A stretch of 64,000 nucleotides of DNA from Circinella umbellata (lineage: Eukaryota > Mucoromycota > Mucoromycetes > Mucorales > Lichtheimiaceae), in NCBI GenBank assembly GCA_025093555.1, contig JAIWNF010000046.1, positions 327,493 to 391,492 on the forward strand. The letters run 5' to 3'. Of the stretch, positions 12,101 to 23,549 are shown in pieces (the first letter of the stretch is position 1; each line of letters begins with the position of its first letter). The notes beneath the pieces are model-generated. The model was not told the DNA's origin, ran no database searches, and saw only the letters and a program-made list of their open reading frames with translations. Both the position numbers and the translations under genes were made by a program.

Positions 12101-13098
12101 GATACGAGCACACAATTTGTAAAAAAAAAAGATTTGATCCTATAATAAGAAAAACAAAAAAAAAAGATAGTCTAATTGTAATGAAAATTTTGATACGATT
12201 TAAAATAAACTTATAAAACATCTTGTGGATCAAATTAAATGATAGTAATAAGAAATCGTATGTTATATCTACGTAACAAAATAAAAATGTAAGATAAAAA
12301 AAAAGGCCACCATTAATACCGAACCGTAGTCATGGATAGAAATTAAATATAAAAGCGGAAAGGGACTTTTATTGCTTTCTTTTCCGATACAGCAATAAAA
12401 TAAATTAATCGGATCAGGGTAACCATGACAACTAATTTATTTATTTATTTTAAAAAAGTGAATATGTTAAATAACATATTCTGTCAATGGAAAAGTAAGC
12501 AAGTAAGAGAGAGCGAGAGGGCCAGAGTTACCATGATACTGTTACTGTTACTGTTATTGTTATTGTTCTTTTTTTTTCACACATAATTATTATTCAAATG
12601 GTAAGATGAAAATCGCACGATAGCTCAATGTTATGTATGATCTGATCATGTGATACATAATTTAAATATGCTTTTCTATAACATTCATATTAAAAAATTA
12701 CATATTTATTATATTATATTCTAATGAATCTTATCATGATCGATCGAATCGAACAAAATACTATTACCATTATAATAGTGTTTTCAATGTTGTAAAAAAA
12801 AAAGTTAAAGCTTAAACATGTGTGGAATGAAAACAATCAATTGGCTCGTGTTTATAATTTATTGTTTTAAGCTGCTTATGGTTCGTGTCTGGTGCCTGTG
12901 ATACGTTTCACTTGATTGAATGAATTTCTTCTTTCTCTTTTTTTTTTTTTGCCCTTTTCCTTTTCTTCTTCTCTAAAACAAAAACACCCGGTCTTTTTTT
13001 TTAGAAAAAAAAATTATATTATACTACAAGACATTCGTGTCTTTTGTAGATTTATAAAAAAAATCACCCTTTCCTTTCCTTTATTTTTTTCTATAACA
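9159..13098. other. Long gene-free stretch
   Basis: About 3.9 kb with no frame that has protein-family features. Short open frames at 9520-9738 and 11332-11523 look random. Base composition is AT-rich with many A and T runs. It should contain the promoters of the hydrolase (minus strand) and of the Opy2-like gene (plus strand). I see no clear repeats, RNA gene or transposon ends, but an untranslated RNA or a fully decayed element cannot be excluded. Confidence 0.55.
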
Positions 13099-14868
13099 AT
13101 GTACGTCCCATTTGGACGACGAAGACGAAGAAGAGAACCCATGTTCATCTCATTCATGTTAACATGGTTAATTCTCGGTTATATTTGTCTTGTTGTTGTT
13201 GCAATAGACGAAAATCCTTCAAGTAATTTTTTTTATGAAATTAGATAGTTGAAAAAAAATTTAATCATTTATCCATAACCTCCTTTTTTTTATACTCTAA
13301 ATTAATTAAACACATTTCATATTTTTTATAGATACAATTGTAACAACACCTTCAACAACACCTTCTACAGGAGGAGGTTCATGTAATCCGTTGAATTGTG
13401 TTGCAAAATGTTCACCTAGCTGTTCATCAGATCAAGTATGTGTTTTAGGAACAATGTCTAATTGTGGTGTATGTCCTGCTTCACAATGTGTCAGTCGATC
13501 TGTATTAGGAGGCGGAAATTCACCTCCCTCCGCATCCAATACACCTACATCTAGTTCAGGTGAAGAAAATGATTCAAATAGTGGAAATAGTAATGGTAAT
13601 GGATCTTTAATCGGAGGCCTAGTTGGAGGTCTTTTAGGTGCTGGTCTTGTTTTATCTGCAGCTGGGTATGCTGGATTTCGCTATAAACAAAAGAAAAACA
13701 CGTTACCATTTGCCTTTCATGGAAAATCTACCATGTCACAACAGCAATCTCCTTCGCATTCTCCAACGCCACCATTATCAAAAACAAGATCATTAACCTT
13801 ACCATCACACGTATCATCATCATCTCCTCCCATGGAAACTATTAGTACTTCAACAAATATTCCATCCATGCCCATGAATAATAATAGTTATAGTGGTGAA
13901 TATGATGAGGTATTAATATTTCTATCTCTAATATTATATAATTATGATGTATGTTTTATTTGTTAAATTTAATATATATATTTTTATAGTCGAGTCGACA
14001 ACAAGTCATGTCTGGCGTTATACCAATTGCATATATCCCACCTTCACGTCAATCCACTTCACCAAATCAATTACAACAACAAAATATAAATCATCGACCT
14101 GCTGATACAATCCAAGAACAACAACAACAATATGACAATGCGGTAGCACAATCTTATTCTGTATACAGTAACAAACGTACATCTCATTTAACAAAACAAA
14201 ATAGCTTACAACGACATCAATCTGTATTATCAACAGCAACCGATCCATTCTCTGATGATCATCATTCACGTAATAGTATGTTAACTACAGATGATGAAGA
14301 TGATGGACGAGCATCTATTAGTTCCAGTGTTGTAGGTCATGCTACAACAATGTCAGCTATCAAAGCAACACAAGCATATCAAATGCAACGAGCGAAACCA
14401 CAAATCATGCGAGTGAATACTGTTCGAGTCAATAATGGGTTAGCACGTAGTGGATCAACACGAACCGTTTTAACAAGAGATTCAGCTCAATTAAGTCGAT
14501 CTAATACAGCTCCTACACAGCGACAGAAACCTCATTATAATGATAAAGAATTACAAAAAGAACAAGGAAAAGAACAGCATCAAGCTATTCAATTAACGGA
14601 TGAAACGATAACAAGGCCTAGTTCTGCTCCTACAGAAGTAGTTAATACTAATAATAATAATGGTGAGGAAGATGATCCATTCCATGATCGACATAATACT
14701 ACTACTTCATTATCATCTAATTCTTCTGATAAATTACGTCCACAATTAACAGATAGTATGGTCTCAACAGGACCCAGTGATGGGGAAATAACTATATTTT
14801 GGGACGCGAATCGTTCTACACCATCATTATCACCTGCTTCATTTCCAATGCCACCTCCTTCACCCTAA
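13099..14868 (+). CDS. OPY2: Opy2-like single-pass membrane anchor protein
   Basis: Exons 13099-13222, 13332-13909 and 13990-14868 encode 526 aa. The N-terminus has basic residues (FGRRRRRREP) then a hydrophobic stretch (about 17-36) acting as signal sequence or anchor. Next comes a compact cysteine-rich module, CNPLNC, CSPSC, CVLG, CGVC and CVS, with the spacing of the fungal Opy2 N-terminal domain. A Ser/Gly/Asn-rich linker leads to a glycine-rich transmembrane helix (LIGGLVGGLLGAGLVLSAAGYAGF broken here as about residues 110-133), followed by RYKQKK and a long Ser/Thr/Gln-rich cytoplasmic tail. In yeast Opy2 tethers Ste50 to the plasma membrane for HOG and invasive-growth MAPK signalling; the same job here is an inference. 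The tail is longer and more repetitive than in yeast. Confidence 0.78.
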
Positions 14869-15103
14869 ATAATTACTTTTGTCCTCCTTTCCCCCCCCCC
14901 CTTCCCTTCCCTTCTCCCTTCTTTTTCATAATGTATTTGGTTTTTTTCTCTGTTCTAGTAAGTTTTTATTTTATTTATTACTTATTCTTATCATTTTAGA
15001 TAAGTTTCATCTTTTCCTTCTCATTCCCTTGTTTTTTTTTTCGTGTATAAAAAAAACATGTAATTTTTTTTTATTCTTTAATTTTTGGTTATCTCTTTCT
15101 CTT

Positions 15104-15474
15104 TTATTCATCCTTGACAGTTTTGCCAGTCTTTTTGATTGTTTCTAAGATCTTTTCTCGTGGCAAATCAGTGGTAACAACAACAGTTTGTTTCTCCAAA
15201 CTAATATCAATATTTTCAATGCCTATAGAAAAAGAAATTATTATTGTTATTAAGCTGTACAATACAACGAAGTTCGTCTTATTGGATAATATATATATAT
15301 ATATATATACCTTCAAGACGTGACAATGCACGATTAACAGCATTGGAACAACCAGAGCAAGACATCTCGACGTTAAATGTATATTCCTGAATAAATAAAT
15401 AGTAAATGTATAATGTCAAATATAAATGAATTTCAATATAATAATAATAAAGAAGAATGAAAACTTACAGCCAT
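15104..15474 (-). CDS. ATX1: ATX1-type cytosolic copper chaperone
   Basis: Three exons (15469-15474, 15311-15386, 15104-15222) encode 66 aa. The first exon is only six bases (ATGGCT). The heavy-metal-associated fold is complete: EYTFNVEMSCSGCSNAV with copper ligands C12 and C15 in the MxCxxC loop, then LSRLEGIENIDISL, the TVVVTTDL strand, and KKTGKTV near the end, where the loop lysine typical of ATX1 sits. ATX1 carries Cu(I) from the plasma membrane importer to the Ccc2-type P-type ATPase of the Golgi. Intron 2 contains a TA repeat. The gene is tail-to-tail with the Opy2-like gene, with about 235 bp between stops. Confidence 0.94.
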
Positions 15475-16042
15475 TGTTATATAGAAGAAAAAAGGTATAA
15501 AGTTAATATGCAACCCAATTTTTTTTTTGTCGAGTACCCTATTTATATTAATTTTTTTTATATTCAGGGCGAATGATTGAAGGAATCGGGTAATTCGGGA
15601 AAAACTCATGATTAGAGCATTTTGTGCTTGTTTCTCTCTGTCTTATTATTATTATTATTAATCATCCACATCGTCACCACCCATCCCCAATCCCCTCCCC
15701 TCTCTTTACACTCCTTAAATTATGATATACATAAAATCTTTGTTTGTTTGTTATTGATGTACAAGAACAACAAAAGAAGATTTTAATTTATTGATTGAGT
15801 TTTTTTTGCTGCTCCAGAAGTTTTTTTTATTCTCCTTCAAAAGCATCCCCCTTTTATCTGATTATATTCTTGATGTAACTTTTCCTTCTCCTAATGTACT
15901 GACTGTTACTAGTAATCTGTTAACCAAATTCTTAAAAGAAAAGAGAGAGAGTGTGTGTGTATATGTGTGTATTCACATGTAGTTTCAAATTGATTGTAAT
16001 AATATAATGGTTTTATATTTTATTCAAAAATTAAATAGGGTT

Positions 16043-17796
16043 TTATTTTCTTGCTTTCAATTCATCCAAAGAAGTCATTCTAGCTTCACCAACACCTAAT
16101 GTAAGAGGCTTGGAAGTAATATTTCTTGTACCATCACTACTTGACATTGCGTCATCTTTATAATCTCTCCATGCCCAAGCACGACTATAATCTGATTCGA
16201 TGCCTTCAACTATTTGAGCAATCTTAAAGCCAATATTGGGTGTAAATCTATTATAAAATAAATAAATAAATATGTATATAAATAAATCCATTTCTCCCTC
16301 CTTTTTAATTATCCACACTTTGTTTAAATATGACTTACTTCATAGCATGACCTGAATCTCCAGAAGCAATAATAAGATTTTTATAGTTTGGATAAGGAGC
16401 AATTAAAAACTTTCCATCCGGTGTATCCGAATACCAACAAACACGAGAATAAGTAATATCCCAATCATTTGTTTCTGGCATAAATTCATTTAAAAAGTCT
16501 CGGAAATTATTTAATCCTTTCAAAGGAATAGTATCTTTTTCATGAGATACTTGAGTTCTTGGAACACATACTTGATCTGCACGATTCGAATCATAATAAA
16601 CATAACCCACTGAATGACTTGCAATTTTCATTTTTCCTTCTGCATTGATAGGAAACCCATAAAATCCAGTACGTGAAATATCTCCTCCATAAACAGGGGC
16701 ATTTTTAAATTTTTCAACAAATTCTTTAGGAGGTGTAAATTGAATTACTGCTTGACCTGTGGCTTGAAGACGATTACCAAAATCCAATAAACTTGCTGTC
16801 CAAGGACCAGCGGCCAAGATCACATGATCCGCTAAATGTTTAATTTGATCACGAGTTTGAATACCTTGTACTTGTTGATCATCTTTGAAAATAAATTTTT
16901 CGAATGCACCTTGATCTGATCCAGTAACGAATTGAACACCATGATCCATACATTTTTTATGAAGATGTTTGATGGTTTCAGAAGAGTCACACCATCCTAT
17001 TTTGTTTTTGAGAAATAAGTTAATAATCCAATAGGTTTTCTACAACAAGAACAAATTCCCTTCGCCTCTCCCCTCCTTTTTTTCACCCCGTTCTTCCCAT
17101 CAACAACAATAGCAACCACAGTGCACATCCCTTCAGAATATATATTAATATATATTACAATAATAATAATAATTTTTTTTTACCTGCAGCAGTATTAAGA
17201 TAAGCAGTATGATATCCATTATTAACAGCATCCTTAAATTGAGGAAATTGTTTGATAATACTTTCAGGTGTTTTAAATTCTTGAATTGTATGACCATAAC
17301 CAGCTTCTCGAACATGTTTCATAGATGATCTTTCATAATCTGATAGCTTATTCCCTTTACATAATAATAAACTACCCGTTTGATGAAAAACAGGGCTCAA
17401 TCCCATTTCCTCACGTTCCTTATTCCATTGATGCCAATGAGGTAAAGCTTCCATAGTTAATTGCATTGAAAGTAGATCTTCACCATAATCCATACGAACA
17501 CACTTGTTAATATCTATATATAAAACAGATTCCCAGAAAATGATTTGAAAAGGATAAAGGGTGAGGAATGGAAAGATATTTTCTTTTTTATCTGTTAAAC
17601 TAATAATGTTTTATATACATTACCATTTTTATGGATATTTACCAGTGGATGATGCATCAGCCGATGGGATGATATTTCTATCAAATACCCAAACATTATA
17701 CTTTTTCAAAGAAAGAGCATAAGCGGTTGAAAGACCAAAGGCTCCACCACCCACAATGATAATTTTAGAACCAGGTGTTGGAGGTGTATATGTCAT
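16043..17796 (-). CDS. FAD-dependent sarcosine/saccharopine-oxidase-type amine oxidase
   Basis: Exons 17643-17796, 17184-17513, 16339-16996 and 16043-16247 encode 397 aa, the usual length of monomeric sarcosine oxidase, PIPOX and fungal saccharopine or fructosyl-amine oxidases. A GxGxxG-type dinucleotide fold (IIIVGGGAFGLSTAYAL, residues 12-28) is followed by VFDR, whose acidic residue binds the FAD ribose. The segment CWYSDTPDGKFLIAPYP near residue 315 matches the region where the FAD is covalently bound to a cysteine in this family (CxYTxTPD). GDSGHAMKFTPNIG is the family's final FAD-binding motif. It would oxidise a secondary amine to an imine and release H2O2. The exact substrate (sarcosine, pipecolate, saccharopine, fructosyl amino acid) is unresolved. 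The C-terminus ends ARK, not a canonical peroxisomal SKL-type signal. Confidence 0.87.
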
Positions 17797-18082
17797 ATTG
17801 TATGCTTTTTGCTTAAAAAAAGGGGGAGGGGAGTGAGTGGTGGAGTGAAAAAGTGAAAAAAAGAGTAACGAAGAAAAAAAGTAAAAGGATCACTGGTTTG
17901 GAGAAAAAAAAAACTTTAAATGTTTTAGACCCGTGGAAAAAAATCGAACTTTGGGGGGAGTTTATGCGTCATAGCCCGACAACACTTTTTTTTTATTCGG
18001 TTCCTCATAATCTTTTTCTTTTCTCTCTCTCTCTCTCTCTCTATCCATATACGCGTGCCTTCATTTTTCAAGAAAAAAAGAA
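17797..18082. promoter_or_regulatory. Shared divergent promoter region
   Basis: The 286 bp between the flavin oxidase start (minus strand) and the molybdopterin synthase small-subunit start (plus strand) must serve both genes. It holds a purine tract, a T8 run and a CT repeat at 18023-18042 close to the plus-strand start. No defined factor site was recognised. Confidence 0.5.
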
Positions 18083-18349
18083 ATGAAGGTGTTATATTTT
18101 GCCGCAGTTCGTGACATTACTCAAGTTGAAAGTGATGACATTCAAGTGTCACCTAATAATACTGATCCATGGACATTAACAAGTTTAACTGACCATTTAG
18201 TTTCAAAATATGGGGAAAAATTACAAAAGATAATAGACCATGCCATGTATGCTGTTAATATGGAATATGTAGATAAAGAAGATGAATCAAAAACACAATT
18301 ATCACAAAATGATGAAATAGCTATTATTCCACCTGTCAGTGGAGGATAA
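18083..18349 (+). CDS. MOCS2A: Molybdopterin synthase sulfur carrier subunit (MoaD / MOCS2A)
   Basis: A single-exon gene of 88 aa with the ubiquitin-like MoaD/ThiS fold. It starts MKVLYFAAVRDITQVE (the FAAxRD motif is typical of MoaD) and ends NDEIAIIPPVSGG, where the C-terminal Gly-Gly is adenylated and thiocarboxylated by the MoeB/Uba4-type enzyme and donates sulfur to precursor Z. It works as a heterotetramer with the MoaE-type large subunit, which is not in this window. The organism therefore probably makes molybdenum cofactor, for example for nitrate reductase or sulfite oxidase. In animals the two subunits come from one bicistronic transcript; here the small subunit stands alone. Confidence 0.95.
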   Translation: MKVLYFAAVRDITQVESDDIQVSPNNTDPWTLTSLTDHLVSKYGEKLQKIIDHAMYAVNMEYVDKEDESKTQLSQNDEIAIIPPVSGG

Positions 18350-18606
18350 TTAATTACCATAAAACATAATAATAATTATATACCAAAATTCTATATATAT
18401 TAAAACATGACAATTTTTTCCTTATACAATAGAATAGAATTAAAAGGATAGGGTAGGATAAAAAGGGAGAGAAGGAAAGATGAATGGAATACAATGGTAA
18501 TTATAATAATAGTAAATGACTTTTAAATACGGGTTTGTAGAATAATTTGTAATATGTAATACGGAAACAGGGACAGATAAGAGATAGAGAGATAGGAATG
18601 TAATAA

Positions 18607-19752
18607 TTATTTTTCAATTCCTTGTGGTACATCTAATATATGTCGCATTTTTCGTACTTTGACAGCAAGGTATTTATCTAATTCTTTACCACCTAAAAGA
18701 GGTGAATGAGGTGCTGGAGATGATGATGGTGTTCGTAATAAATCATTAACAGAATTGACAGAAGCTGGAGTAGATGACCATGATCTTGGTACCATGGCCC
18801 TTCGCTCTACTACCTTGATCGATCCATATGCTTCCAATTGTTCTATTTTATCTGGATTGTTGGTAAGCAACATGACATCTTTGAGACTTAAATCCTCGAG
18901 GATGGCATTAGCAATACCATATGTACGTGCATCAGGAGGATGTTTTAACAAAACATTAGCTGCTACTGTATCATGACCTAAATCTTGTAAATTATATGCC
19001 CTAATTTATATACTTTTTTTAGTCTCCTTGACAATTTACTAAGCAACAATATATTATCCCTAGCAACGATAACCACAATAATAATCTTACTTTAATTTTT
19101 CTAATAAACCAATACCCCGACCTTCTTGTCTTAAATAAACCATTACACCTCGTCCAGCTTCTTGCATCAAACGCATGGCTTCATCTAATTGTTCGCCACA
19201 ATCACAACGTGCTGAATGAACCGTTTCACCTGTAAAACATTCAGAATGAATGCGTACTAAAGGAGGACTTGAAGACTGGGCAAATTGAGCTTTTGCTTTA
19301 TTTTGTTGTTCTTCCAAATAACAAAGTTGATCTTCATTTAAATTCATATTTCGACTTTCTTCTGTCACCACTTCTTCCAAACGTCCATAATAAGCACCAC
19401 GTACAATACGATTCATGATAGTTTCATTTTTCCAAGTATTATCCAGTGACTTTGAACGAATATCGTCACCATAGACAATGGCCAAATGTTCTTTGGTATC
19501 TTGGTTATTCTTGTACAAGTATAAATACATTTCACCTCCTTCATTGGTAGGAATACGAGCTCGTACTTGACATTGAATACGTACTTGTTTTGTTTCTGGT
19601 TTTAAAGTAGGTGTAATAGCACTTGGAGAATGGACTTGTTGTTTTAAAAAGTTAATGTATTCGTGATATGTGGTAGGTTGTGATCTTGGTGGTAAAGCAG
19701 GTGCATTGTCGTGAACGACATCCATACCAAAAAGTGTAAATGCAGTTGCCAT
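18607..19752 (-). CDS. RIB1: GTP cyclohydrolase II (riboflavin synthesis, first step)
   Basis: Two exons (19091-19752, 18607-19000) encode 351 aa. The enzyme opens the GTP ring to make the pyrimidine precursor of riboflavin, FMN and FAD. The zinc site is visible as [21 protein letters not shown] (ligands C172, C183, C185 in a segment at about 169-189), followed by [22 protein letters not shown], the substrate-binding and catalytic stretch, where the intron falls inside the KLK codons. Near the end, [11 protein letters not shown] and [21 protein letters not shown] residues form the conserved guanine-recognition part. The N-terminal about 100 residues and a serine-rich insert before the C-terminus follow the fungal Rib1 plan. 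The protein is monofunctional; no DHBP synthase domain is fused. It is tail-to-tail with the MoaD-type gene. Confidence 0.96.
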
Positions 19753-20119
19753 TTTTTTCTTTTGTGTATACTTTTATATATATCTTTGAAAAGTGTAAAG
19801 TAAAGAGTGAGATTTTACACAGAAAACAAAATATATGGGGTTTTCTTTTTTATTTTTTTAAAAAAAGAACAGAAAAGGGTTATTATTTTTTATATATAAC
19901 ACTTCCCCCCCCCCATTTAAATGTGACCCGAACCAATTACACATCAATCAATGGGGAGAATAAATCCGACAAAAAGTTGTCAGATATTACTCAGCATATT
20001 AAGATTACTAAGAGATATATGTAATAAAAACTTTATTTTTATACTACTTTTGGGACTTTTTGTATTATAAATTGAAGAGAGGTGGGGGTTTTTTTTACCA
20101 CACTGTCATGGGGCTCTTC

Positions 20120-20620
20120 ACTTTTAATTTACTTTACTAAGGGCGGTTGTAAAATACATTTCTTGTGAAATAGAACTGGCAACGTATCTCCAGCAAAATA
20201 GATCGGCTGGAAAAAATTGACAATCGTTTGTAAATTGCATACCCGCACTTAGGGGATGCAGCTCCTCCAAATAGCAACTCACTGATGAAGAAAAATCATC
20301 AGGGTTGCCAAAACGAATGTAAAATAGAAACGATGATACCTCCAACTGCTGGGGCTGCCCTAACAGGGATTTTATTTTCCTTTATGAGCTGTCTCAAACA
20401 AATGTTAAACTTGGTGTTGTGTTTAACAGGAGACACATATTTTTGTGCGTCAATTGAAATAACTTTTGCATGAAAATTTTATAGATTTTGGGTAAAAGAA
20501 CAGAAGGATCAGAGTCTTCCACATCTACCTTGACATCCTTGGGCAAAAGTAGCATCCAAAACACCAAGAAAAGAGTGGGTATTTAAGTTATTTAGGATAA
20601 GCATAGTTACTAAAAATACG
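20120..20620 (-). pseudogene. Decayed coding remnant of unknown family
   Basis: On the minus strand a protein-like stretch is visible near 20360-20490 (IDAQKYVSPVKHN, FNICLRQLIKENKIPVRAAP, then GGIIVSILHSFWQP followed by two stops), with another piece near 20530-20590 (LPKDVKVDVEDSDP). The pieces are in different frames and interrupted by stops. I do not recognise the family. Context suggests a dead transposon-associated gene. Confidence that this was once coding is moderate; function is unknown. Confidence 0.35.
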
Positions 20621-20949
20621 TTTCTCTCATTCGATTAGAGAAAAAAACTCAAGTATCTTTCTATCAATGGGATCTCATCAATTGGATTAAAAGAACATTG
20701 TCATCTGGTAAAAATAAGAGAAGAAAGAGTTTATATATAGATACAAGTAACCATCTAATATATTAATATGATAATATTTATGATACGTAGTGGAGAATCA
20801 ATACTACATCAATCACTGAACGATTTCTACAATTTAGAAGCGATACAATTGAACGTGCAAAAGACAGTGTATTAGACACCTATCAACAAGAACTGTACGT
20901 ATGACCATTCAAGTTCACAAAAAAAGGATTCACAAGAATGATAAAATAA

Positions 20950-22440
20950 CTGATTAAGTCTATTTATAGCGCTTTAAACTGTATTTTCTTGATCGACGAC
21001 TTAGAATGTGTTCCAGGTTCACGTCTCCGATATGGTTTTGATCAGGAAGAATGGGATTGTATGGTAGAAGAAGTCAAGGATTTATATCCTATAAAAAGCT
21101 TGAATGATGATCTAACTTCTTTAATCTTACAGTTTGCTCGGGTATGTTGTTATGATGATTTTTGGTTCAGTATTTGATATATTTTTGATGTTAAACTAAT
21201 TTGCGTGAAAAACAGGCTGGAGATGAAGATTTTAATAGTTGCAAAAAAATTATCAAAGCAATGCCGATCGACGCAGCCGATGATAATTTGTGCATTGAAT
21301 TCTCCATGAACAGGATGTATGTTAACCATGAGTGTGTGAGAGAAAGAGAGAGAGAAATGATGTACTAGATCACTAACACCAATTATATTTAGAGTTGAAC
21401 GTTATAAACCAAATTCATCAAACAAGGCTGATAAACAATAAAGCTCATTTTCAATTGATGCTGTTCATCCTGTGCTCTTGCCTTTCATCGATGAGACAGA
21501 ATTAACTACTCGTTATGGGTAAGTAGTCAATTCATGCAAATGCTAATGACGTGTGATCACCCTCCTCAGTTACTATTTTTATTTTCCTTTTTTATCAAAC
21601 TTTTGTGCCAAATGTGCCAGATGTGCCAAATGTCCCAAAGTAGACTCAACACCCTCAAAATCTTCTCACTATTCCCTTTCAACTTTACCAATTTGACCTT
21701 CCGCTCTTACGAATTTTTTTTTTTTGACTCCTTTTTTATCAAAACTTTTGTGCCAAATGTGCCAAATGTGCCATATGTACCAAATGTGCCAAAAATTTCC
21801 CATGGTGGATTCGTCAAAATGTTTACTGATATATTTATCATTACTAAAATTTTATTGTAGTACCGATAGTCAAGCTCAAGAATCAGAAGAATTAGTAGTA
21901 TTGAAGAAAATACCACTAGCCGGTACTCTGACCTTTCGATAAAGTTTTCATGTGGCTCTATGCCTGAGCAAGGTCTTGTTATTGTCGAGATTGAATCCTT
22001 CGAGAAAGTGAAAAATGGCAGTCGTTTCGATTTCATAAAACTAGCGAATGAAATGAAGGATGTTATTGACAATATGGTGAATGATGGAGTAGACGATGAG
22101 AATGTCACAGTTCTCGGCGTATTGATAGAAGGTAGGGTAAAAAATAAAAGTGGTTGGGTTTGTGATCATGCTATTGTTACTAACATAGGATATACTTTAT
22201 TAAGATTCAGGTGCACGTTATTCGTAATGGACTTATTGTATCAAGCTAATTACCGACTGATACCATTATCAATCTTTTATATACCCGGTAGCCGCCATGA
22301 TTTATATGTTTTATTGTCCAGCTACAAAGCATTGACAACAATGAGAGTAAGGATGCTTCAGATAATTAATGAATCTATGTGAAGTGTTTCATAATGAGAA
22401 CTAACATTAACACTCTATACTTTATATAGAAAATGATGCA
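20950..22440 (+). pseudogene. Broken multi-exon gene of an unrecognised repeated family, copy 1
   Basis: Coding-like exons with GT-AG borders are visible: about 20980-21139 (DLECVPGSRLRYGF, WDCMVEEVKDLYP, LTSLILQFAR), 21216-21316 (AGDEDFNSCKKIIKAMP), 21393-21520 and 21861-21942 (SEELVVLKKIPLAGTLTF). Stops interrupt the frame after NKADKQ near 21440 and after GTLTFR near 21942. A further piece in a shifted frame runs 21960-22380 (QGLVIVEIESFEKV, DVIDNMVNDGVDDENVTVLGVLIEG, FVMDLLYQANYRLIPL, DLYVLLSSYKALTTM). The last part resembles the minus-strand copy at 23790-24100, which suggests a dispersed gene family. The intron at 21521-21860 is unusually long and carries an internal tandem repeat. I cannot assign a function. 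Confidence 0.5.
21585..21797 (+). repeat. Duplicated TGTGCCAAA tandem array inside an intron
   Basis: The nonamer TGTGCCAAA and variants repeat head-to-tail at about 21604-21640 and again at 21749-21796. Each array is preceded by the same TTTTATCAAA(A)CTTTTG leader, so the block itself was duplicated. It lies in the long intron of the pseudogene above. Confidence 0.7.
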
Positions 22441-23408
22441 CTCCAATGCCAGAAGATGCTATATATGTTACATGAAAAAGAAGAGAGCAACCACCCGTCA
22501 AGACTACATAGTTAAATCTTTTAACACTCCTACACATTTTTCAGATCCGGAGAGCTCACTGGAATCATTTTTTAACAAAATTCCCTTTAACCCCGTATAT
22601 GTAACTTCCCGAGCAATTCGTTCTATACAAACACATGTGGCTTTAAAATTCATATATGATTTCCCTCCCACCTCATATTGCAAAAAAAAAGAAAAAAAAT
22701 CCAGCCTCTACCATACCAACAATCATCACAGCCACAATATACGGTGAAAATTTGTTAAACACAGCGCCAGGTTTGGTATAACAGCCACAATATACAGGAT
22801 TTTGCATTCATTTCTGGACGCAACCCTCAATTTTTTCGCTTATAATACCTATATATTTTCTTACTTATGGGGTCTAAGAGATTTACTTGTGAAGATTAGA
22901 GATTTACACAAATGATAGGGAGCGACTGTTATCTATTTTTTGTTTCGTATTTGCTACATCTACTTTCATGGGATTAACCAAATATGTAGCGTAATTGAAC
23001 ATAAGGATACCCACTACGTAGAATTTTTAATTTAAAAAAGTTTTAGGGAACCGACTAATAAAAACATAGTCTGTTGATTGTGAAATATCCTCGTATTCAA
23101 CTTATATATATACTCGTTGGATATCATATATATATATGTGTCGCAAAATATGCAGTTCTTTCAAAACGATCATGCTATAAAAATAATAAGTTTACATAAC
23201 GTATGGTAGCTTTTTTTTACGTATCTCTGTTTGAAGCGTTCGAAATGTATGATTTGTAATGTGTGTGATGCATATGATGATATATAGTATATGAGTATGT
23301 GATATGTTTCATGGTGTATGATGTATGAAACATGTGTAAACGTGCTAATACAATTAATAATATACTTTTATATATAAAAATGTGCGAAATTATTTTTGAG
23401 CATAACGT

Positions 23409-23410
<2 letters not shown>
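22441..23410. other. Gene-poor stretch, possible pseudogene tail
   Basis: An open frame at 22433-22747 (MHSNARRCYICYMKKKRATTRQDY then Ser/Pro-rich) may be the last part of the preceding broken gene, but nothing confirms it. The remainder to 23410 is AT-rich with TA repeats and variants of the GTATGATGTATGA type near 23260-23330. No gene is supported. Confidence 0.35.

Positions 23411-23485
<75 letters not shown>
23411..23485. repeat. Composite microsatellite (AT)n(GT)n(GA)n
   Basis: Three dinucleotide runs follow each other without a break: AT, then GT, then GA. This is a typical compound microsatellite. Confidence 0.95.
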
Positions 23486-23549
23486 TTAAAATATAAACGA
23501 TAGGAAGCAGACAAAAGAGTGATGATGAAAATGATGTTATTGGTGCCTG

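Noticed and set aside
13391..13966. A separate gene starting inside the Opy2-like exon 2
   Set aside because: This is only the middle exon plus read-through into intron 2; splicing to the first and third exons keeps the frame and gives one protein.
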